Part shown: positions 1 to 7,062 of the stretch, piece after piece | Layout: the number at the start of each line of letters is the position of its first letter | Numbering within the stretch: position 1 is the first letter of the stretch | Notes under the pieces: generated by a model | The model's database searches: none | Told to the model about the DNA's origin: nothing | Seen by the model: the letters and a program-made list of their open reading frames with translations, nothing else | Program-made: the position numbers and the translations under genes | Source of the DNA: DASRDE01 sp035938175 | GTDB lineage: Bacteria > Vulcanimicrobiota > Vulcanimicrobiia > Vulcanimicrobiales > Vulcanimicrobiaceae | NCBI GenBank assembly: GCA_035938175.1 | Contig: DASZHD010000029.1 | Coordinates: 17,446 to 81,445 of the forward strand | Length of the DNA stretch: 64,000 bases | Reading direction: 5' to 3'

Positions 1-90
1 CATCCTGAGGTATCTCTCGTCATCCTGAGGTATCGAAGGACCCGCATTGTCATCCTGAGGTATCGAAGGACCCCGAGGTATCGAGGGGCG
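1..90. repeat. Dispersed GTCATCCTGAGG repeat cluster, CC/GG variant
   Basis: At least three partial or complete copies of GTCATCCTGAGGTATCGAA followed by GGACCC occur head to tail, and the window begins inside one. The same element recurs near 6.9, 18.6, 30.1, 34.6 and 64.0 kb. The copy at 49 supplies the stop codon (complement of TCA at 50-52) of the minus-strand permease and encodes its last residues. Confidence 0.9.
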
Positions 91-1492
91 CCCGCCGCCG
101 CGCAAAAACAAAATACACCACGAGCCCCATCCCGAGCCAAACAACAAACCCTAACCAGGGCAGCGGTATGCCGAAGACAACGATCGCAAACGATCCGAGA
201 TAATACATGAAACCAAGCGCCGACACCGCTGCGATAACCGGAATCGCGTACGGCCCGAACGGCACGCGAAAAGCCGCTTGTACACCGGCGCGCCGTCGAA
301 GAACCGGAACGGCAATCGCCACCAGCATAAAGGCGGCTAGCGTTCCCATCACGCTCAGCGATGCGATCGTCGTCAGCGGAGTAAAGCCGGCAAAAGCGGC
401 GATGAAGATGCCGAACACAATCGTCGACACATATGGCGTGCCCCACGCCGGATGCACGCGCGACAAAACGGACGGCAGCAGACCGTCGCGCGACATCGCG
501 AACAGTACGCGGCTTTGCGCAAACATCATCACCAGCAGCACCGTCGTCAACCCGGCAATGGCTCCGAGCGAAATGACGAGCGCGCCCCACGGCATGCCGG
601 CCTGCGCCACGGCGAAAGCAACCGGATTCGGGACGTTCAATTTGTAGAACGGCACGAGGCCGTTCAAAATCGCAACGACCGCAATATACAAAACCGTGCA
701 GATCGCTAAGCTCATCAAAATGCCGAACGGCAGATCGCGTTTGGGGTCTTTACATTCCTCGGCCGAAGTCGAGACGGCGTCGAATCCCAGATAAGCAAAA
801 AACATGAACGCTGCCCCGCTCAGGACGCCCGGCCATCCAAACGGCAACAGCCCTCCCGCGTGCGTCAGCGGACCTGCGGGAAGGTGGTAGTTCGCAAAGT
901 CAACGTGACGAAACCCAATCGCAATAAAGAACAAAACGACGAGCAATTTAATTGCAACGATTACCGTGTTCACCGCCGACGACTCGCGCGTTCCTTTCGC
1001 GAGAAGCGCCGTCATTATCAAAATAATGACGACGGCCGGCGCATTAACGATTCCGGAAACCGGGTCTCCGGGCGCATGCGTGAACGCAGACGGAATATTC
1101 ACATGGAATGCCGTCTGCAGAACGGTCGAAAAATATCCCGACCACCCGATGCTTACGGAAGCGGCGCCAAGGGAGTATTCCAGAATCAAATCCCATCCGA
1201 TGATCCACGCCGCGATTTCGCCAAATGCCGCGAACGTGTACGTGTAGGCGCTTCCGGCTAGCGGAATCGAGCTGGAAACTTCTGCATAACAGAGTGCCGC
1301 AAGTGCCGCGACGCAGCCCGCAATCACGAACGAAAACATCAACCCCGGGCCGGCCCGAGTTGCCGATGCGATGCCCGTAAGTACGAAGATTCCGGTGCCG
1401 ATGATGCAGCCGATGCCCATCGCCGTCAGCGCCCACGGCCCCAACTGACGCCGCAGCCGCTGCGGGGTGGTGATCGTGACGTCGCGCGCCAT
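50..1492 (-). CDS. APC-family amino acid permease
   Basis: This 480-residue protein is a secondary transporter for amino acids in the inner membrane. About twelve hydrophobic segments are visible. The N-terminal GIGCIIGTGIFVLTG stretch (residues about 26-40) is the classic APC TM1 glycine-rich substrate motif, and SIPLAGSAYTYTFAAFGE follows in TM3. Length and arrangement match the cationic amino acid transporter branch. The last ten or so residues (after ARRRAP) are translated from a dispersed DNA repeat and are not family sequence. A terminator-like hairpin lies about 50 bp upstream of the start on this strand, so expression may be controlled by attenuation. The substrate cannot be assigned. 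Confidence 0.93.
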   Translation of the reverse strand: MARDVTITTPQRLRRQLGPWALTAMGIGCIIGTGIFVLTGIASATRAGPGLMFSFVIAGCVAALAALCYAEVSSSIPLAGSAYTYTFAAFGEIAAWIIGWDLILEYSLGAASVSIGWSGYFSTVLQTAFHVNIPSAFTHAPGDPVSGIVNAPAVVIILIMTALLAKGTRESSAVNTVIVAIKLLVVLFFIAIGFRHVDFANYHLPAGPLTHAGGLLPFGWPGVLSGAAFMFFAYLGFDAVSTSAEECKDPKRDLPFGILMSLAICTVLYIAVVAILNGLVPFYKLNVPNPVAFAVAQAGMPWGALVISLGAIAGLTTVLLVMMFAQSRVLFAMSRDGLLPSVLSRVHPAWGTPYVSTIVFGIFIAAFAGFTPLTTIASLSVMGTLAAFMLVAIAVPVLRRRAGVQAAFRVPFGPYAIPVIAAVSALGFMYYLGSFAIVVFGIPLPWLGFVVWLGMGLVVYFVFARRRAPLDTSGSFDTSG

Positions 1493-1537
1493 AATCCGGG
1501 CGTTCGCTCATTTCGAGCACTCCCATGTCAATGCCCC

Positions 1538-1576
1538 AAAAAAAGCAGGCCCAAATGTGATTTTTCCCGGGCCTGC
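1538..1576 (-). terminator. Intrinsic terminator/attenuator in the permease leader
   Basis: GCAGGCCC (1545-1552) pairs with GGGCCTGC (1569-1576) across a 16-nt loop. On the minus strand the stem is followed at once by seven T residues (1538-1544), which is the form of a Rho-independent terminator. No minus-strand gene lies immediately upstream; the neighbour is a divergent plus-strand gene. The hairpin therefore sits in the untranslated leader of the permease and could act as an attenuator. Confidence 0.6.
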
Positions 1577-1591
1577 AGCGAATCACCCCAT

Positions 1592-2122
1592 GTGAACGTT
1601 GCGAATCAGTCGCGGAGCGAGGCCTTCACCGGTCTACTCCAACGGCATGAAGGCATTCTGCACAAGGTGGCGCGTGCGTACTGCCCTGTGCCGGCGCAGC
1701 GCCCCGACCTGATTCAAGAAATGACCGTAGCGCTGTGGCGCGCCTTCGAACGCTACGATGCTGCCCGCCCGTTCGGGACCTGGATGTATCGAATTTCGCT
1801 CAACGTCGCGATCTCGTTTTTCCGCTCCGAAGGACGGCACGTGCACCGGACCACCGCACTCGAACACGCGCCCGAGCTTGCTGAGCCCATTCCGGAAGAT
1901 CCGCGCGTGGCCGTGCTGCTCGAGTGCATCGACGAGCTGAATCCGCTTGACAAAGCGCTGGTTTTGATGCATCTGGACGGATATTCATACGCCGAGATCG
2001 CCGACGTCCTCGGCATCAGCGAAAGCAACGCGGGAACCAAGCTCGCACGTATCAAGGAACGTTTGCGCCGAACGATGACTGCACACGTTGCAAAAGAGGA
2101 AACCACGAATGGAACGCGATGA
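1592..2122 (+). CDS. ECF-type RNA polymerase sigma factor
   Basis: The 176-residue protein has the two ECF domains. Sigma region 2 (about residues 10-75) contains DLIQEMTVALWRAFERYD and the -10 recognition stretch GTWMYRISLNVAISFFR. Sigma region 4 (about 105-160) contains the helix-turn-helix YSYAEIADVLGISESNAGTKLARIKERLR. It would direct core polymerase to a specific promoter set. The start is a GTG at 1592 with no clear Shine-Dalgarno. The gene overlaps the following membrane-protein gene by 14 bp, which suggests translational coupling and that the partner may act as its membrane-bound modulator. Confidence 0.9.
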   Translation: MNVANQSRSEAFTGLLQRHEGILHKVARAYCPVPAQRPDLIQEMTVALWRAFERYDAARPFGTWMYRISLNVAISFFRSEGRHVHRTTALEHAPELAEPIPEDPRVAVLLECIDELNPLDKALVLMHLDGYSYAEIADVLGISESNAGTKLARIKERLRRTMTAHVAKEETTNGTR

Positions 2123-2774
2123 CCTTCGCGAGGCTTGGGCCTCGCTCGAACAACACCTGCGCCGTACCGAACGCTTAAACGACGCCTTGGTGGCGCAGTC
2201 GATGACGACGCGGGCGCAAAGCGCGCTGGCTCGCGAAAAGGGCTGGACGATCGTCGAAATCGCTGTGAATTACGCCGGCGTCATCGCCCTCGCTTCGTTC
2301 GCGGTCGATCGTATCGGTCAACCGCCGGTGGCTGCATGCGCCGGAATTCTAGCCGCTGCGCTCATCGCCGTCAACCTCGCGTTGGTGCGAATTGCGGTTG
2401 GAATTGCACGCCTCGACTACGATGAGCCCGTGGTCGCAATTCAAGCGAGGCTGGAAGAGATCAAGATGCAGCGCGCGCGCCTCACGGCAACGATTCTGCT
2501 TGTGGGGCCGCTCCTTTGGCTTCCGGCATTCGTTACACTTCTTGCCTTGGGCGGAATCGATGCATTCCACGCGCTCGGCGCTGCATATTTAGCGGCGAAT
2601 GCGGCACTCGGCGTCGCGTTTGCGATCGCGGGATGGTTTGGTGCGCGCTGGTTTGCGGCTCGCTATCCGAGCGCGCGCTGGCTGCGCGGTGCAATAGACG
2701 CACTTTCGGGAACGTCGTATCGTCAAGCGGCCGATTTCTTAGATACGATCGAACGGTTTAAAGCAACGACGTGA
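2109..2774 (+). CDS. Membrane protein coupled to the ECF sigma factor
   Basis: The 221-residue protein has a soluble, charged N-terminus (about 50 residues) followed by four probable transmembrane helices (two near residues 55-105 and two near 130-190) and a short cytoplasmic tail. There is no zinc-binding anti-sigma motif. It starts with the ATG at 2109 inside the end of the sigma gene, and an in-frame upstream start exists at 2088. Position and topology suggest an anti-sigma or sensor role for the preceding sigma factor, but this is inferred from context only. Confidence 0.75.
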   Translation: MERDDLREAWASLEQHLRRTERLNDALVAQSMTTRAQSALAREKGWTIVEIAVNYAGVIALASFAVDRIGQPPVAACAGILAAALIAVNLALVRIAVGIARLDYDEPVVAIQARLEEIKMQRARLTATILLVGPLLWLPAFVTLLALGGIDAFHALGAAYLAANAALGVAFAIAGWFGARWFAARYPSARWLRGAIDALSGTSYRQAADFLDTIERFKATT

Positions 2775-2841
2775 CTAAGCTCATCCCGATCTCGCTCCTC
2801 AGATACCGTAGCCTGCGCGCGCAAGCCCTTGCACCGCTCCT

Positions 2842-3390
2842 TCACCGGTGCGCGAGAATATCGCACAGACCGTCGCTCCCCACGTTGAAAACGCGATTTG
2901 CCCGCGCTCGCATATTTTCATAACCCGCAACCGCTGCCAGCTCGATGAGTTGCTCTTCCGAAAAATACCGCCGCAGTTCCGCGTACAGTTCATCGCTGAT
3001 GTTTGCGGGCGTTTCGGCCAGCGCGTCGGCCATGCGCAAGAGCGCGACGTCCGGCGGATCGAAACCGCCGAATTCGCCCGACGTAATCGTCGTAAGCTGC
3101 GCGCTGCTCAGGCCGTACATTCTGCCACCTGCAGAATTGGCGTCGATTCAAAATGGGCAGCCGACGCGAGCAGCGGTTCGCAGCGCGACCATCGTACCTT
3201 GGCGCTTCGGCAGCGCGGTTTTTTCAAAGAGCAGCCACTGCGCCAGCCCGTGCAGCCAGAACACTCGCGGGACGCGCGCCCCGATCAGCATCGGCGTCAG
3301 GTCGCGCCCCGCCATTTTCCGCACTTTCTGAAAGATAAACCGCATCGAAAGCGGCGCCCGCTTTGGATCGATGCCTTGGATACGTGCCAT
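2842..3390 (-). CDS. Selenocysteine-containing carboxymuconolactone decarboxylase/AhpD-like protein
   Basis: One reading frame of 182 residues is interrupted by a TGA at 3148-3150. Before it comes ALRTAARVGCPF and after it IDANSAGGRMYGLSSAQL, so the TGA falls exactly where CMD/AhpD-like proteins carry the second cysteine of their CxxC redox centre (CPFC to CPFU). The downstream part (FGGFDPPDVALLRMADALAE) continues the family fold without loss. A hairpin of bacterial SECIS type follows the TGA. The start at 3390 is preceded by AAGGAAGG, 11 bp downstream of the DUF899 stop, so the two genes form an operon. The likely role is peroxide or alkylhydroperoxide/disulfide redox chemistry in the cytosol. 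A conventional caller would report two fragments (3148-3438 and 2842-3120). A nonsense mutation or sequencing error is the alternative. Confidence 0.85.
3119..3150 (-). promoter_or_regulatory. Bacterial SECIS-like hairpin after the UGA codon
   Basis: Reading the minus strand, the UGA (3148-3150) is followed after 10 nt by ATTCTGC-AGGTG-GCAGAAT (3137 down to 3119). This is a perfect 7-bp stem with a 5-nt loop. The loop begins AGGT, and 17 nt separate it from the UGA. As I recall the E. coli fdhF SECIS, its loop also begins AGGU and lies 17 nt after the UGA. It would recruit SelB with Sec-tRNA. Confidence 0.8.
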
Positions 3391-3401
3391 TCGTACCTTC
3401 C

Positions 3402-4196
3402 TTACGACACCCCGTACCGGTCGTGATGCTTCAGCCACGGCTCCGCATCAAAACTTTCGTTGCGCCCGCGCGGTGCGCGATCGAGCCACTGGTACATGTT
3501 CCACAGCCCGTCCAGTCCGCGGGCGTACGTCGAATACGTATGATATACGACGCCGTCCTCCAGCACAAACGCGCTCACGCCGGGTGCCTCCCGGCCATAC
3601 GTCGCACGGTCGACTCCCGCCATCGCGGCAAATCGCGTTCCCCAACGGTGGTCCTCTTCGCCCGCGTCCGCCGGCGCGGGGTCGGATGCAGCTTCTTCAC
3701 GCCGGAAGTTGTAAACGATGTCGCCGGTGCGCTCCTGCTCTTCAGTGTACGAAACGTTGAATTCGAAATTGAAGTCGCTATCCGAAGACGACGCCCACGG
3801 AAAAATCCAGCCCATGCGTTTTTTGAACGCTTGCAGCTTTGCGAGCGGCGCGCGCGACACGGCGCTGAACGCGACGTCGTGATTTTCCAGATGCGGAACG
3901 ATGCCGTTGAAACCGTCTGCAATCGACGAGCACGACGGGCATCCCGCCGAATAATCCGGTCCGAACATGAAGTGATAGATCAGCAGCTGCGAGCGGCCTT
4001 TAAACAGATCCGCAAGCGTCGCGCTGCCGGCGTCGGTATCGAACCGGTACGGCTTGTCGATTCGAACCCGCGGCAGTTCCATCCGGCGGCGGGCCAACTC
4101 GTCGCTGCGCCGCGTCAGTTCCTTTTCGGCCTTTAGCAGATCCAGCCGCGCCGCCAGCCATTCTTCGCGCGTCGCGGTCTTCGGATTGGTCATCAT
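3402..4196 (-). CDS. DUF899 thioredoxin-like family protein
   Basis: This 264-residue cytosolic protein belongs to the DUF899 (thioredoxin-fold) family. It has the N-terminal TREEWLAARLDLLKAEKELTR helix, the LFKGRSQLLIYHFMFGP strand, the CxxC-like centre AGCPSCSS (about residue 85) and the C-terminal GVVYHTYSTYARGLD. I take the ATG at 4196 because AGGAAAG lies 4 nt upstream; an in-frame ATG at 4223 is the alternative. It is the first gene of an operon with the Sec-containing CMD protein. That pairing points to thiol-based detoxification or redox transfer. The exact substrate of the family is unknown. Confidence 0.9.
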   Translation of the reverse strand: MMTNPKTATREEWLAARLDLLKAEKELTRRSDELARRRMELPRVRIDKPYRFDTDAGSATLADLFKGRSQLLIYHFMFGPDYSAGCPSCSSIADGFNGIVPHLENHDVAFSAVSRAPLAKLQAFKKRMGWIFPWASSSDSDFNFEFNVSYTEEQERTGDIVYNFRREEAASDPAPADAGEEDHRWGTRFAAMAGVDRATYGREAPGVSAFVLEDGVVYHTYSTYARGLDGLWNMYQWLDRAPRGRNESFDAEPWLKHHDRYGVS

Positions 4197-4332
4197 GGTG
4201 CTTTCCTTTCGTATAGGGAGCAAAAAGCGTGCCGAAGCAATGCTTGACCAGCACCAGCATCGGCTGGGGCGCCGAAACGGCGTCGGCGACGAGCGGTGCC
4301 ACTACGGGGATGCATTCTAGACACATGCCTCT

Positions 4333-4359
4333 GGTCGATTTTGGGAGGCGAAAATCGAC
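4333..4359 (+). promoter_or_regulatory. Putative ECF42-type promoter of the first DGPF/sigma module
   Basis: GGTCGA (4333-4338) and CGAC (4356-4359) are separated by 17 bp. The CGAC lies 21 bp before the ATG of the DGPF gene, with GGAGG between. The second module in this window has TGTCGG-N17-CGTC at the equivalent place, also with TTTT after the upstream box. As I recall the published ECF42 work, its promoter motif is TGTCGA / CG(A/T)C. The site lies within a perfect 9-bp inverted repeat (4334-4342 with 4351-4359). Confidence 0.6.
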
Positions 4360-4380
4360 AACGGGGCGGAGGAATTCGAA

Positions 4381-4731
4381 ATGAAATATGCCTGCTTCAT
4401 TTTTGGTGACGACGACCCATTGCCCGAGGGGGAACACGTCCGGCTGCGTGACGACAGCCTCGCCTACCACGAGGAGCTCCATCGGAAGGGACACTTGCTC
4501 GCCCTCGAGGCCCTCGACGACCCGCAAACCGCCACCACGGTCCGGCGCCGAGACGGCAAGCTCTCGATGACGGACGGGCCCTTCGCGGAAATCAAGGAGC
4601 ACCTCGGCGGCTTTTTCTTGATCGAAGCGCGCGATCTGAATGAAGCGATCCGCATCGCGGGAAATCACCCCGCGGCGCTCTGGGATACGATAGAAATCCG
4701 CCCGGTAATCGACATCCCCAAACCGGAGTGA
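4381..4731 (+). CDS. DGPF/YCII-domain protein partner of an ECF42 sigma factor
   Basis: The 116-residue YCII-like protein carries the hallmark SMTDGPFAEIKEHLGGFFLIEARDLNEA (about residues 60-90), the DGPF motif seen in partners of ECF42 sigma factors. The fold is a small ferredoxin-like dimer. The start at 4381 has GGAGG 8 nt upstream. The sigma gene begins 10 bp after the stop, so both are co-transcribed from the putative ECF42 promoter just upstream. The biochemical activity of DGPF proteins is not established. Confidence 0.92.
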   Translation: MKYACFIFGDDDPLPEGEHVRLRDDSLAYHEELHRKGHLLALEALDDPQTATTVRRRDGKLSMTDGPFAEIKEHLGGFFLIEARDLNEAIRIAGNHPAALWDTIEIRPVIDIPKPE

Positions 4732-4741
4732 TGCCGCCGGA

Positions 4742-6088
4742 ATGACGTCGTCCGCCGGCCTCGAGTCGATCTACGAAACGGAGTCGCGCCACGTCCTTGC
4801 CACGCTGATCCGTCTGCTCGGCGATTTCGAACTCGCCGAGGATGCGTTGCACGAGGCGTTTCTCGCTGCCGCCGAGCAATGGCCGCGTGAAGGAATACCG
4901 CGCAATCCCCGCTCGTGGCTCATTTCTGCCGGCCGTTTTCAAGCGATCGATTCCGTGCGCCGGCGCGTGCGCTATGACGCATCTCTGAAGCGGCTCGCGC
5001 AGCACTTGCCTGTTGGTGAAGAATTGAACGCCGATTTCGAGTACATTGCCGACGACGATCTTCGCCTGATCTTTCTCTGTTGCCATCCCGCGTTGAATTT
5101 GGACGCTCAAGTCGCGTTAACGCTGCGCGAAGCCTGTGGATTGACGACCGAAGAGATCGCGCAAGCGTTTGTGGCAAAGCCGTCGACGATCGCCCAGCGC
5201 ATCGTTCGCGCGAAAACGAAAATTCGTGACGCCGGAATTGCCTACGAGCTGCCGCCTCCCGATGAATTTACACAGCGGTTGCAAGGCGTACTGCACGTCA
5301 TCTATTTGCTCTTCAACGAAGGTTACGACGCATCGTCGGGCCCATCGCTCCTTCGCGTCGATCTCTGCGGCGAAGCCATTCGACTGACGCGTCTCGTGGC
5401 CGGCGTCATGGGAAACGACGCGGTTATGGGCAGCGACGTCTGCGGTCTGCTCGCCCTCATGCTCTTCCATCACAGCCGGCGCAACGCGCGCACGGATCCG
5501 TCCGGCGAACTGATTCTGCTTGGCGATCAAGACCGCGCGAAATGGGATCGAACCGAAATCGCACAAGCGCAGGAGTACCTGAAACGTGCCGCTTCCGGAG
5601 GAACGATGGGGCGTTACGCGTACGAGGCATCCATCGCACAAGCCCATACGCAGGGAAGAACTCCGCAAGAAACCGACTGGGGAACAATCATCCAGCTCTA
5701 CGATGGGCTGCTGAAGATCGAACCATCACCGATTATCGAACTCAATCGCGCCGCCGCGATTTCTATGCGCGATGGTCCCTCGGCTGGGCTGGCGCTTGTC
5801 GAAAAAATCGTAAACGACAACGCGTTGAGCGGCTATCGGTTTGCGCATGCAGCGCGCGCCGACATGTACCGGCGCTTAGGGCGGCTCGAAGAAGCAAAGT
5901 CGGCTTACGCGCAAGCGCTTGCGTTGACGCAGCAAGAGGCGGAACGGCGCTACTTAACGCGTCGAATCGCAGAACTCGACGCTAAGCAGCCCGCGCTTGC
6001 GGCGCATTCGAACGAGTCGAACGGGTCGACGGAAGAACACCGGCAAGGCGACCGTACAGTACGACCGTCTCGCGCCGATGACCCGTAA
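4742..6088 (+). CDS. ECF42-type RNA polymerase sigma factor with C-terminal TPR-like domain
   Basis: The 448-residue protein has sigma region 2 (ESRHVLATLIRLLGDFELAEDALHEAFLAA, about residues 12-45), the IPRNPRSWLISAGRFQAIDSVRR segment, sigma region 4 (LREACGLTTEEIAQAFVAKPSTIAQRIVRAKTKIR, about 128-162) and a long helical C-terminal domain (to about 415). That domain includes VIYLLFNEGYDASSG and IIELNRAAAISMRDGP, typical of ECF42 proteins. It lies directly after its DGPF partner. Signalling is thought to run through the C-terminal domain and not through an anti-sigma factor. Residues beyond about 415 (after AELDAK) are read-through opposite a convergent HTH gene and do not look like family sequence. 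Confidence 0.92.
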   Translation: MTSSAGLESIYETESRHVLATLIRLLGDFELAEDALHEAFLAAAEQWPREGIPRNPRSWLISAGRFQAIDSVRRRVRYDASLKRLAQHLPVGEELNADFEYIADDDLRLIFLCCHPALNLDAQVALTLREACGLTTEEIAQAFVAKPSTIAQRIVRAKTKIRDAGIAYELPPPDEFTQRLQGVLHVIYLLFNEGYDASSGPSLLRVDLCGEAIRLTRLVAGVMGNDAVMGSDVCGLLALMLFHHSRRNARTDPSGELILLGDQDRAKWDRTEIAQAQEYLKRAASGGTMGRYAYEASIAQAHTQGRTPQETDWGTIIQLYDGLLKIEPSPIIELNRAAAISMRDGPSAGLALVEKIVNDNALSGYRFAHAARADMYRRLGRLEEAKSAYAQALALTQQEAERRYLTRRIAELDAKQPALAAHSNESNGSTEEHRQGDRTVRPSRADDP

Positions 6089-6170
6089 TGCGCTCGATCT
6101 CCCGGGCGCTTTTGCCTTCACGAAGTAATTCGACGATGCGCTGCTGCTGCTCAACCGTGATCGTGTTCAT
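5982..6170 (-). CDS. Small helix-turn-helix protein
   Basis: This 62-residue protein has a resolvase/IS30-type helix-turn-helix, TVEQQQRIVELLREGKSARE then IERITGHRRETVVLYGR. It has no additional domain. The ATG at 6170 is chosen because residues further upstream are low-complexity. It overlaps the 3' end of the ECF42 gene by 107 bp in convergent orientation. The match of the HTH pattern is good, so it may be a real DNA-binding protein and the sigma factor tail the accidental frame. Function is unknown. Confidence 0.55.
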   Translation of the reverse strand: MNTITVEQQQRIVELLREGKSAREIERITGHRRETVVLYGRLAGVLPSTRSTRSNAPQARAA

Positions 6171-6274
6171 AGGCGAGAGACTCTGACTTTCCCGGCTCAA
6201 AGCCCTGCCGGCTGTGTCCGCTTTTGGGCGCCGAGCCGTTCTCAACGGAGCCGTAAATTGCTATAACGCTGGCA

Positions 6275-6880
6275 ATGGGACATCTCGTACCGACCGTCAT
6301 CGAAAACACGCCGCGCGGTGAACGCGCGTTCGACATCTACTCGCGCCTGCTGCAGGACCGCATCGTCTTCATCGGCGGCGAAATCAACGATCAGCTCGCC
6401 AATCTCGTTATCGCGCAGCTGCTGTTTCTCGAAAAAGAAGACCCCGATAAGGATATCGACATTTACATCAATAGCCCGGGAGGCAGCGTAACCGCCGCGC
6501 TTGCGCTGTACGACACGATGCGGTACATCAAACCGCAAACTGCAACGATCTGCGCCGGCTTTGCAGCCTCGGCCGCAACCATACTGCTTACCGGCGGTGC
6601 GCCCGGAAAACGCATGGCCCTTCCGTACAGCAAAATCCTGATCCATCAGCCCTGGGTGGCGCAAATCGGCGGACAAGCGACGGACGTCGAACTTCATGCA
6701 CGCGATCTTATCGCAACGCGCAGAACGATCGCGGGAATCTACTCGCACACGACCGGCAAAGACGAGGCGCAGATCCTGCTCGATCTGGAGCGCGACTTCT
6801 ACATGACCGCCGAAGAAGCGAAGGAATACGGCCTAATCGACTCAGTACTGGCAGCGAACGGCCGCACATTGTCATGCTGA
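6275..6880 (+). CDS. clpP: ATP-dependent Clp protease proteolytic subunit
   Basis: This 201-residue serine peptidase forms the barrel that degrades proteins fed by ClpX, ClpA or ClpC. The N-terminal HLVPTVIENTPRGERAFDIYSRLL, INSPGGSVTAALALYDTM, catalytic Ser in CAGFAASAATILL, catalytic His in SKILIHQP and catalytic Asp in LERDFYMTAEEAKEYGLID are all present. The usual GQAASMGA around the serine is changed to GFAASAAT. No clpX or tig lies next to it, so this may be one of several ClpP paralogues. Its stop codon (6878-6880) is the TGA inside the first copy of a dispersed repeat. Confidence 0.95.
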   Translation: MGHLVPTVIENTPRGERAFDIYSRLLQDRIVFIGGEINDQLANLVIAQLLFLEKEDPDKDIDIYINSPGGSVTAALALYDTMRYIKPQTATICAGFAASAATILLTGGAPGKRMALPYSKILIHQPWVAQIGGQATDVELHARDLIATRRTIAGIYSHTTGKDEAQILLDLERDFYMTAEEAKEYGLIDSVLAANGRTLSC

Positions 6881-7051
6881 GGTCGGATCGTCATGCTGAG
6901 GTATCGAAGCACCCTGAGGCATCGAAGGGCACCCCGCCCTTGTCATGCTGAGGTATCGAAGCACCCTGAGGTATCGAAGGGCACCCCGCCCTTGTCATGC
7001 TGAGGTATCGAAGCACCCTGAGGAATCGAAGGGCACCGAGCTTGTCGAGGC
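6871..7051. repeat. Dispersed repeat cluster, GC/GC variant
   Basis: One truncated and three full copies of GTCATGCTGAGGTATCGAA, followed by GCACCCTGAGG(A/T/C)ATCGAAGGG. Spacers such as CACCCCGCCCTT are also repeated. All copies here have GC before TGAGG and GC after ATCGAA, in contrast to CC/GG or GG/CC in other clusters. The cluster fills the space between clpP and the convergent membrane gene. Confidence 0.9.
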
Positions 7052-7062
7052 GCGGGGCCCAC

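Noticed and set aside
1..90. CRISPR array suggested by short direct repeats
   Set aside because: Units are irregular, spacers are absent or identical, copies are scattered at gene ends in several clusters, and no cas genes are present.
3148..3438. Two separate short genes (3148-3438 and 2842-3120) on the minus strand
   Set aside because: They are in one frame, separated only by the TGA at 3148, with family sequence on both sides and a SECIS-like hairpin. A single selenoprotein explains both.
4334..4359. 9-bp inverted repeat as an operator for the first DGPF gene
   Set aside because: The two arms coincide with the boxes of the putative ECF42 promoter, and the second module has the boxes without the symmetry. 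Promoter function is the simpler reading.
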